NCBI GenBank assembly: GCA_020721385.1
Contig: DYMW01000016.1
Location: 1-21,130 of the forward strand
DNA length: 21,130 bases
Direction of reading: 5' to 3'
From: Sulfurovum sp.
GTDB taxonomy: Bacteria; Campylobacterota; Campylobacteria; Campylobacterales; Sulfurovaceae
The translations under genes and the position numbers were made by a program. The notes below the pieces were generated by a model. That model was not told where the DNA came from. It saw only the letters and a list, made by a program, of their open reading frames with translations, and made no database searches. Each line of letters starts with the position of its first letter. The first letter of the stretch is position 1. This document shows positions 15,660 to 21,130 of the stretch, in pieces.

Positions 15660-16569
15660 TGAGTTTATTCAAATCCCCCTTCAAATCCACGAGCCTATCT
15701 TTTAACTGCATAAGCGTCTCTAACGAGTCTATCACAGCGTCCTCTTTCTCAAACAATTTATCAGACTCATTACTTTGCATGATGGACAACAGTTCCATAA
15801 AGTCTTCTATATTTTGCTCTACCCCTTCTAATGCGTGGGTTGTCTGTTCTATAGATTGGCTTGAATGGTGAATAGATGTGTTGATTTTTTCGACCAGATG
15901 GTTATAGTTTGCTGTTGCCTCTTTTAACTCCCTCTGCTCTATTTCCTTCATAGGTTTCAATCCTCGAATGGTAGCATTTTCAATAATACTTTTGGAAGTT
16001 TTAGAAAATTTTTGAATAAACTCAATCACCACTCGAACCTGCATAAAGAGGTAGATTAACAATCCTATTAAAGTAAAAAAGAGCATGTATTGCAGAAGTC
16101 TGTACCCCTCTATATCTTGATGGTACAAGGTTTGTTTCACCTCCATAAGTCTGTCAAACTCCTTCACCAACAAGACATTGTTGTGGTAGATTCGATTCAC
16201 AAGCTTTGCTGTAATCACCGAGTTGTACCCTGTGCTTATCTTCTGCTGATTTCTAAACTTCTGAACATCGGCATAAAAGATGTTCCACAAAGTTGCAATT
16301 TGACGATTTTGAGTCAATGCATCTTCATTGATCTTGGTATTGTTGAGATACTCTTTAATATTTTTATCTAAAAGTTCAGAGGAGTTTTCACCGTTTCGAT
16401 AAGTATAAAATATCAATTTTGAAATCTCTTGGGTAAAAGCTTTCTGCTCATTAATAAAACTCAACATCTCACTGTTTATTCTGTTTTGACTGCTTATAAA
16501 ACTCGATAAAAGAGCCAACAGAATCGACACAAGAAAAATCAGACCACCCACTATTTTGATTCTATTCAT
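15637..16569 (-). CDS. Membrane sensor-like protein with periplasmic PilJ/NarX-type helical domain and no output domain
   Basis: The 310-residue protein has a transmembrane segment near 6-26, a periplasmic helical domain of about 130 residues and a second transmembrane segment near 159-178. A cytoplasmic coiled-coil-rich region (190-305) contains repeated Leu/Ile heptads and Gln/Glu/Ser-rich helices. The stretch RINSEMLSFINEQKAFTQEI after the first membrane segment resembles the sensory helix of NarX/PilJ proteins (IN-x-x-G-x-x-R-M-x-x-Q), a nitrate/nitrite-sensing type. There is no kinase, cyclase or methyl-accepting signalling domain. It overlaps the upstream Crp/Fnr gene by 8 bp, so the two are probably one operon and may cooperate in sensing. 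Its last seven codons lie in the direct repeat, so its C-terminus may have been replaced. Function is inference. Confidence 0.6.
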   Translation of the reverse strand: MNRIKIVGGLIFLVSILLALLSSFISSQNRINSEMLSFINEQKAFTQEISKLIFYTYRNGENSSELLDKNIKEYLNNTKINEDALTQNRQIATLWNIFYADVQKFRNQQKISTGYNSVITAKLVNRIYHNNVLLVKEFDRLMEVKQTLYHQDIEGYRLLQYMLFFTLIGLLIYLFMQVRVVIEFIQKFSKTSKSIIENATIRGLKPMKEIEQRELKEATANYNHLVEKINTSIHHSSQSIEQTTHALEGVEQNIEDFMELLSIMQSNESDKLFEKEDAVIDSLETLMQLKDRLVDLKGDLNKLIEQYPQP

Positions 16570-17236
16570 CCTCTAACCCCTCATACAGTTGCTTTAGCTC
16601 TTTTGGACGGAGTATTATAACCTTTCCACTGACAATATCAATAATACCGTTATTTTTCAGACGATTTAGAACGCGTGAGAGGGTTGAGGGTTGGATATGA
16701 AGCATGAGTGAAACATCAGAGCGTTTGAGCTGATTGAACATTACAACATCTGAATGGAGCATCATGGCTACTTTGGCAACGGAGTTAAAAATAAACTCTC
16801 GACGAACCAAATCTTGCAACAGTTTAGACTGCCGTATCACCTCGTTGGCAAGTTCCAAACAAAGTAGACTCCTGTCCAAAAAATGCTTTTTAAACGCTTT
16901 ATACTCGATGCTCAAAACTTGTGAATTTTCAACAAAGGTAATGTTAGAATAGAAGGTTAAATGGTCGTTTTTCAGTGAAGATATTTCAGAAATCATATGA
17001 TTTTTGTAGATATAGTATAAAAAAATTTCATTTTCATGTTTGTCTATCTTATAAGCTTTTGCCAATCCTTTGACCAAAAAAAGTAGTTTGTCACTTTGAC
17101 TCTTTTCATAATGCAGTAGAGACGAATTATTATAGTTTTTAAGTGATGAGATAGCTACCAAGTTCTCTAACTCATCTTCACTTAAATTGATAAAAAATTC
17201 TAATGAGTGAATAATACTTTTAATAGCCAACTTCAT
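16562..17236 (-). CDS. Crp/Fnr-family transcription regulator, candidate nitrogen-oxide-responsive regulator
   Basis: The 224-residue protein has an N-terminal cyclic-nucleotide-type sensor domain (to about 115), a long dimerisation helix (about 118-150) and a C-terminal winged helix. The recognition helix is PSTLSRVLNRLKNNG (183-197). The Fe-S cluster cysteines of FNR are absent (only Cys126), so it is of the DNR/Nss type and may sense NO, N2O or nitrate. The FNR recognition glutamate (E-x-x-S-R) is Ser here, while Ser-Arg is kept. In Wolinella succinogenes the related Nss regulators control nap, nos and other genes in response to nitrate, NO or N2O. A TTGA-N6-TCAA box lies upstream at 17270-17283, so autoregulation is possible. 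No Shine-Dalgarno is evident. The downstream sensor-like gene overlaps by 8 bp. Confidence 0.85.
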   Translation of the reverse strand: MKLAIKSIIHSLEFFINLSEDELENLVAISSLKNYNNSSLLHYEKSQSDKLLFLVKGLAKAYKIDKHENEIFLYYIYKNHMISEISSLKNDHLTFYSNITFVENSQVLSIEYKAFKKHFLDRSLLCLELANEVIRQSKLLQDLVRREFIFNSVAKVAMMLHSDVVMFNQLKRSDVSLMLHIQPSTLSRVLNRLKNNGIIDIVSGKVIILRPKELKQLYEGLEDE

Positions 17237-17269
17237 GACTCATGGTACTACTTTCATAAATCATCAAGG

Positions 17270-17283
17270 TTGATATGGGTCAA
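17270..17283 (+). promoter_or_regulatory. FNR/Nss-type box between the regulator and the broken cytochrome gene
   Basis: TTGATATGGGTCAA fits TTGA-N6-TCAA perfectly. For the rightward gene, a TAATAT hexamer at 17306-17311 puts the box at -41.5. For the leftward regulator gene, a TACCAT hexamer (17247-17242, minus) also gives -41.5, with a start at the regulator's own ATG. The site can therefore serve both directions. Confidence 0.65.
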
Positions 17284-17339
17284 TCCTTAGCTATTTTAAA
17301 TAAGATAATATTACTCTTATTTAACCAAAGAGATTTACA

Positions 17340-18172
17340 ATGCGTCTACTATTTACCTTACTACTACTCATGAGCCATCTATTGGCAACCGATGTCAATA
17401 CCTGCCAAAGCTAAAGGGGATTACAACTGTGCCAAGTGTCATACGCCAAACAATACAGCCCATGAAGGAATGACCTGTGTCACTTGCCATACCATTACCG
17501 ACATAGAGAGCCATCCAACAGCCAACAAAAACATCTATGAGACCAAAGCAAAAACACTCTACTCTGCTCAAAAAGGGATGGAAGATAAAAAAGTGGTTTA
17601 CCAAGAGCAGCGTTCATGGCTAGGACTGATTAAAGAGACCACCGGTTCACCCTATCATGACATTGACTATAGAAATGAGAACTACTACACGGGCAAAATG
17701 TGTATGGGCTGTCACTCTCATAAACAGAATGCTCATGAGTTCGATGTTTGCCGAATAGAAATGAATGGAGCAGAAAGTAAAGAGAACAACTGCATCAGCT
17801 GTCACATGCCAAAGGTTCAAGGGAGTGCTACCAACCACCATTCGACAGAGTAAAACACACGCTTTTCATGGTTTTTCTGGGGTGCGAAATGCTCCTGAGA
17901 TGTTGGCTGACCACATTAATATCGTGTATAAAAAATCTACCAATGGTTTTGAAATCACCGTACACAATAAAGCCCCACACAACCTTTTGACTCATCCTCT
18001 ACGCGTGGTGCAACTTAAAACCACACTAAAAAGAGAAGGAAAATCAGAGATATTAAAAACAGAAACCTTTGTTACTGTAAACCCTAAAGCTCTTGAGCAA
18101 TTGGGGTTAAAAGATGAGAAGGAGCTTGGTAGTTTTACGGTATTAAAGAGTAAGTATGTTAAGGTTCAATAA
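17340..18172 (+). pseudogene. Multiheme cytochrome c gene broken by frameshifts
   Basis: Three pieces in different frames together make one exported multiheme cytochrome. Piece A (17340-17414) encodes a Sec signal, MRLLFTLLLLMSHLLA, then NTCQS and a stop. Piece B (17392-17853), in the +1 frame, has four CxxCH heme motifs (CAKCH, CVTCH, CMGCH, CISCH) and ends at TAA just after KVQGSATN. Piece C (to 18172), in a third frame, continues with TIRQSKTHAFHGFSGVRNAP, then a beta-rich domain with NKAPHNLLTHPLRVVQ. The second break fits a 4-bp duplication near 17836-17845 (ACCAACCACC in place of ACCACC). The segment ETFV-TVNPKALEQLG may also be an internal in-frame shortening. The promoter with its FNR/Nss box is intact, so the damage looks recent, or it is a sequencing artefact. 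Intact length would be about 275 residues. Confidence 0.75.
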
Positions 18173-18174
18173 CA

Positions 18175-18188
18175 TTGATATAAATCAT
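18175..18188 (+). promoter_or_regulatory. FNR/Nss-type box of the TrpD2-like gene
   Basis: TTGATATAAATCAT has nine of ten fixed positions of TTGAT-N4-ATCAA. Its centre is 41.5 bp before the start predicted from TATAAT at 18211-18216. The box and the five following bases are identical to the nosB box on the other strand (8039-8021). Confidence 0.7.
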
Positions 18189-18210
18189 ACTTCACAAGAG
18201 TATATTCAAC

Positions 18211-18216
18211 TATAAT
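18211..18216 (+). promoter_or_regulatory. -10 element immediately before the TrpD2-like start codon
   Basis: A perfect TATAAT is followed by AAATC and then the ATG at 18222. Transcription would begin at or within one base of the start codon, giving a leaderless mRNA. No Shine-Dalgarno is present. Confidence 0.65.
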
Positions 18217-18221
18217 AAATC

Positions 18222-19112
18222 ATGAACTTTTTACCCTACATAAAAGCCGTCGGTACAGGCAAAAAACGAAACCGTGACCTAAGTAAAGATGAGATGAAAA
18301 TTGCGATGAGGGCGATGTTAAATGGAACTGTAGCACCCGAACAGGTGAGTGCTTTTCTTTTGGGTTGGCGTGTTAAAGGAGAAAGCATTGATGAATTTAA
18401 AGGAGCGATAGAGGTTTTTGATGAATTCATAAAACCTCATCCTATTGCCAACTCTATAGAATTTGGTTACCCTTATGATGGCAAGGTAAAGAATCCTTAT
18501 CTTTTTCCAGTGATGGCTAAATATCTCAAACCTTACGGTATTCAACTCTGTTTCCATGGTGATGTACTCCAACCTGCCAAAGGAGGAATTACCCTTAAAG
18601 AGGTATGCGACAATACCAAACTTGAAGGGAATATTCACTTTTTTGATAGAGCCAACTGTTTTAAAGAACTCCACCAATTAAGTTCTATTAGAAATATATT
18701 GGGCATACGAAGTTCATTGAACACCCTCGAAAAACTGCTGGGTATTTCACAAAGTAATACGGCGATTATTGGTGCTTTTCACAAACCTTTTATTGACAAA
18801 TATATTGAGCTTTTTAAAGACAGATATAAAAAGCTCATTATTGTTAAAGGCAATGAGGGAACGCCTGAAATCTTCTCTAAGTGTTCCATTATTATGGTAG
18901 AAAACGGTGAAGCAAAAGAGATAAAAGTTGACCCTAAAGCATTTGGGATTGATTATGAGAAATCATGGAGACCCATTACGTTAGAGGAGTCTTTAACACG
19001 GACTCAAAGCCCTACAGATGAACTGGAAAAACTGGCACAATTTAATGCAGGAGTGATTCTATTTTTGATGGCTAAACTTAACAGCATCGAAGAAATTTTC
19101 AATATTTTTTGA
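18222..19112 (+). CDS. TrpD2/YbiB-like member of the anthranilate phosphoribosyltransferase fold family
   Basis: The 296-residue protein has the glycosyltransferase family 3 layout: an N-terminal helical domain (KDEMKIAMRAMLNGTVAPEQVSAFLLGWRVKGES, residues 22-55) and an alpha/beta domain. In place of the TrpD pyrophosphate loop (GTGGD) it has GYPYDGKVKNPYLFP, and later CFHGDVLQPAKGG and LLGISQSN. This change is typical of TrpD2/YbiB proteins, which bind nucleic acids and lack TrpD activity. Its cellular role is unclear. The start at 18222 is supported by the conserved N-terminus (YIKAVGTGKKRNRDLS) even though no ribosome site exists; see the leaderless promoter. An anaerobic or nitrogen-oxide-type box controls it. 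It is a single-gene unit. Confidence 0.8.
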   Translation: MNFLPYIKAVGTGKKRNRDLSKDEMKIAMRAMLNGTVAPEQVSAFLLGWRVKGESIDEFKGAIEVFDEFIKPHPIANSIEFGYPYDGKVKNPYLFPVMAKYLKPYGIQLCFHGDVLQPAKGGITLKEVCDNTKLEGNIHFFDRANCFKELHQLSSIRNILGIRSSLNTLEKLLGISQSNTAIIGAFHKPFIDKYIELFKDRYKKLIIVKGNEGTPEIFSKCSIIMVENGEAKEIKVDPKAFGIDYEKSWRPITLEESLTRTQSPTDELEKLAQFNAGVILFLMAKLNSIEEIFNIF

Positions 19113-19122
19113 TTTGTATCAA
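19109..19122 (+). promoter_or_regulatory. Consensus FNR/Nss box of the DUF2249 operon
   Basis: TTGATTTGTATCAA matches TTGAT-N4-ATCAA perfectly and overlaps the 3' end of the TrpD2-like gene. Its centre is 41.5 bp before the start predicted from TATAAT at 19145-19150. Confidence 0.8.
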
Positions 19123-19144
19123 CATTTCTACCAATTATTATAAC

Positions 19145-19150
19145 TATAAT
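19145..19150 (+). promoter_or_regulatory. -10 element of the DUF2249 operon
   Basis: A perfect TATAAT predicts a start near 19157 and a short leader of about 21 nt with TAGGAG before the ATG at 19178. Confidence 0.7.
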
Positions 19151-19177
19151 AACAAAAAATTATAATTAGGAGACACC

Positions 19178-19519
19178 ATGTCTGTCATAGAAAAAAAAGA
19201 AATCGAAGTAATGGGTGCAACCGTACCCTTTTTTACCTATACCATTGAAGAGACGCAATATTTTGAGTTTGATACCTCTAAATGTGGACCACCTGAACCA
19301 ATGGTTAATGCGATGGCAGGATTAAAACTTGTAACCGATGCTCATAAAAAATTGGTCATGATTAATCATAAAACACCTGGTGGATTACTTGATAAAATTG
19401 GTGAAAATTTTAGCATTAGTAATGAAGCAATGGAAGATGGTCGAAGAAAACTCACATTTTCTCATAAATCAGGAGAGAGCGAAAAAGCTGATTTCACACA
19501 AACCTCTTGTCACGGATAA
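19178..19519 (+). CDS. DUF2249-type small protein with C-terminal SCHG
   Basis: The 113-residue soluble protein has a central TusA/DUF2249-like stretch: YFEFDTSKCGPPEPMVNAMA (residues 28-47), then LVMINHKTPGGLLDKIGENF (59-78). CGPPEPM with the following beta-alpha-beta pattern is how DUF2249 proteins look. It has Cys36 and a C-terminal Ser-Cys111-His112-Gly, a possible metal or persulfide site. DUF2249 proteins are often found near nitric oxide metabolism genes; no specific reaction is known to me. It is the first gene of a three-gene operon under an FNR/Nss promoter, 3 bp ahead of a membrane protein gene. The family assignment is by motif only. Confidence 0.65.
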   Translation: MSVIEKKEIEVMGATVPFFTYTIEETQYFEFDTSKCGPPEPMVNAMAGLKLVTDAHKKLVMINHKTPGGLLDKIGENFSISNEAMEDGRRKLTFSHKSGESEKADFTQTSCHG

Positions 19520-19522
19520 TGT

Positions 19523-20758
19523 ATGTTTGCTATCTCTAAAGATTTTGCACCACCACTGAAACTTATTGCTCCATTTTTTAAAGTAGGTGTCTCTTTTTAT
19601 CTTAGTGCAATGATGGCTCTTTTGGCATTTCATGGCTCATTTACCTATCAAGAGATGGCTGTAGCAGGATGGATTCACCTTTTTCTACTGGGTTTTGTAA
19701 TGGTTATTATCTTTGGGGCAATGGCACAACTCATTCCTGTCGTTTTAGAAGTAGGGCATGCTATTGTTGACTTATATTATGTTATTTTACCATTACTTGG
19801 CATCGGTACCATTATGATGGTTATAGGATTTTGGGTAGAACCTGCCATGCTCTCTTATGGTGGTGTTTTGGTGTTGATTTCTATGATAATATTTGCCACG
19901 GAAGCTTTTGCAACCCTGAAAAAAACAGAGATTAATACGCTGACCGTTAAAACCATTACCATCAGTAATGGCTATCTTCTGCTTGGTATAATAACAGGAT
20001 TTGTCATCGCTTTAGGGCTTAGTGGTGTGATTGCTATTGATGTTAACAGTATGCTTAAAGCCCATGTTTATGCTGTTTTGGGTGGATTTGTTCTATTAAC
20101 CATTATGGGTCTCTCCTTAACGCTTATTCCCATGTTTTCTCTGGCACATGGTTTTGATGAAACACCAATTAAACGAGGATTTAGCCTTGTAGCAGTAGGG
20201 GTAGGTATTGTTTTTATTGGGTCAATCATTTCAGTTTTACTATTACAATGGATAGGATACATCACCACACTTATGGGGATTGGATTTTATATTTATCAAA
20301 TCTACAGTATCTACAAACTAACTGTACGAAAAGAGATGGATGTTTGGGCAAAGTCGATGCTCTTTGGTTTTAGCTCTTTGATACTCTCGGTTATTTTAGG
20401 TGTTATCTACCTTTTTGGTGCAACAACACCTTGGTTACATGCTTCTGTATGGTTTTTTATGTTGGGATTTATAGGTTTTTTAATTACGGGTCATCTCTAT
20501 AAAATTGTTCCTTTTTTAGTGTGGTTTGAACGATTCTCTCCACTTGTAGGAAAAGAGAAAGTACCCATGTTACATGAGATGTATCCTAAAAATCAAGCAA
20601 GTATGATGTTTTGGTACAGCTTTTTTGGTACTCTTTTTGGTGGGGTTGGATTACTCTTTGAAAATGATTTTTTATTCAAATCAGGAGCTTCATTCTTAAT
20701 TGTTGGAGCTATTTTTTTATCTCTTTCAATGTCTAAAATGTTACGTTATGGAAAATAA
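19523..20758 (+). CDS. Polytopic His-containing membrane protein, heme-copper oxidase I / NnrS-like
   Basis: The 411-residue protein has about 11-12 transmembrane helices. Histidines lie in or beside helices: H37 (LAFHGSF), H52 (GWIHLFLLGF), H79 (EVGHAI), H181 (LKAHVYAVLGGF), H209 and a late pair in WLHASVWFFMLGF and ITGHLYKIVPFLVW. The pattern resembles the heme-binding helices of heme-copper oxidase subunit I and NnrS-type proteins, but I cannot identify the family with certainty. A role in nitric oxide handling is inferred from the promoter box, the DUF2249 and DUF59 neighbours and the nos region nearby. The start at 19523 is 3 bp after the DUF2249 stop, and the downstream gene follows after 15 bp. 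Confidence 0.6.
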   Translation: MFAISKDFAPPLKLIAPFFKVGVSFYLSAMMALLAFHGSFTYQEMAVAGWIHLFLLGFVMVIIFGAMAQLIPVVLEVGHAIVDLYYVILPLLGIGTIMMVIGFWVEPAMLSYGGVLVLISMIIFATEAFATLKKTEINTLTVKTITISNGYLLLGIITGFVIALGLSGVIAIDVNSMLKAHVYAVLGGFVLLTIMGLSLTLIPMFSLAHGFDETPIKRGFSLVAVGVGIVFIGSIISVLLLQWIGYITTLMGIGFYIYQIYSIYKLTVRKEMDVWAKSMLFGFSSLILSVILGVIYLFGATTPWLHASVWFFMLGFIGFLITGHLYKIVPFLVWFERFSPLVGKEKVPMLHEMYPKNQASMMFWYSFFGTLFGGVGLLFENDFLFKSGASFLIVGAIFLSLSMSKMLRYGK

Positions 20759-20773
20759 ATTTAAGGAAAAAAT

Positions 20774-21079
20774 ATGTGTAAAATAACAAAAGAAGATGTT
20801 TTTACAGCCATCTCAACCGTCATTGACCCAGAAGTTGGATTTAACCTTGTAGAGATGGGGCTAATTTATGATGCCAAAGTCGATGAAAAGTGTAATACTG
20901 AAGTCATTATGACCCTTTCAACTAGAGGTTGCCCACTCCATCAAATGATTAAAGCTTGGGTTCAAGAAGCTGTTGAAAGAATTAATGGAATTGGTCACGT
21001 AGAAGTAGAAGTGGTGTGGGAACCTGCATGGAACATCTCTATGGCAGACGAGAATGTTAAACAGGCATTGGGTGGATAA
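20774..21079 (+). CDS. DUF59/MIP18-type Fe-S assembly factor (SufT/PaaD-like)
   Basis: The 101-residue protein fits the DUF59 (MIP18) family. It has DPEVGFNLVEMGLIYDAKV near residues 19-36, then VIMTLSTRGCPLH with the conserved Cys53, and a C-terminal VVWEPAW segment. Members help mature Fe-S or other metal proteins. A good Shine-Dalgarno (AAGGA) precedes the ATG at 20774. It is the last gene of the DUF2249 operon as far as the window shows. A role in repairing metal centres damaged by nitric oxide is a reasonable inference from the neighbours. Confidence 0.85.
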   Translation: MCKITKEDVFTAISTVIDPEVGFNLVEMGLIYDAKVDEKCNTEVIMTLSTRGCPLHQMIKAWVQEAVERINGIGHVEVEVVWEPAWNISMADENVKQALGG

Positions 21080-21086
21080 AAAATCG

Positions 21087-21118
21087 TAGAACAACCGAGA
21101 TAGGAGGTGCTTGTTCTA
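21087..21118 (+). terminator. Inverted repeat after the DUF59 gene, possible terminator
   Basis: Eight-base arms (TAGAACAA at 21087-21094 and TTGTTCTA at 21111-21118) enclose a 16-nt loop starting 7 bp after the stop. No T-run follows within the window, so it may be a weak terminator or an operator for what lies beyond. Confidence 0.35.
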
Positions 21119-21130
21119 ACGACAATCCTC

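Overview
The window looks like a chromosomal denitrification and anaerobic-metabolism region of a Campylobacterota (Epsilonproteobacteria) bacterium, probably of the Sulfurovum/Sulfurimonas type. The reasons are a low-GC sequence and a nos cluster of the epsilonproteobacterial kind. NosZ has a Sec-type signal and a fused C-terminal cytochrome c domain (clade II), and it is followed by nosB-nosD-nosG-nosC1-nosC2-nosH-nosF-nosY-nosL. Genus placement is inference; the nos order is the firm part.

Layout. 1-1072 (+): a lipoprotein NosL paralogue and a small cytochrome c whose heme motif reads CxxYH. 1088-10702 (-): the complete nos operon, ending in an intrinsic terminator that overlaps the stop codon of the convergent cytochrome gene. 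10703-10972: a 270 bp divergent control region. 10973-15632 (+): an anaerobic ribonucleotide reductase operon with a catalytic NrdD subunit lacking its glycyl-radical end, a separate 52-residue glycyl-radical ORF (13074-13232), nrdG, a divergent GAPDH-like gene and a shortened ThiO-like oxidoreductase. 15637-17236 (-): a Crp/Fnr-family regulator followed by a membrane sensor-like protein with no output domain. 17340-18172 (+): a multiheme cytochrome c gene broken by at least two frameshifts. 18222-19112 (+): a TrpD2/YbiB-like protein. 19178-21079 (+): a DUF2249-type protein, a polytopic His-rich membrane protein and a DUF59/MIP18-type protein, probably an operon for nitrogen-oxide or metal-centre stress.

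One regulatory theme ties the segments together. Near-palindromes of the form TTGA-N6-TCAA (FNR/Nss type) lie upstream of nearly every transcription unit. In five cases (nosB, nrdD, the broken cytochrome, the TrpD2-like gene and the DUF2249 gene) the box centre is 41.5 bp from the start point predicted by a TATAAT-like hexamer, the classical class II activator position. The TrpD2-like gene seems to be transcribed from its own start codon (leaderless). The Crp/Fnr regulator encoded here lacks the cysteines of an Fe-S FNR and is the obvious candidate for binding these sites.

The most unusual items are the split anaerobic ribonucleotide reductase, the two four-copy heptamer arrays in opposite orientation that supply the nosD start codon and signal peptide, a 27-bp direct repeat bracketing the shortened ThiO-like gene, and several redox genes with damaged metal or heme motifs next to intact counterparts.
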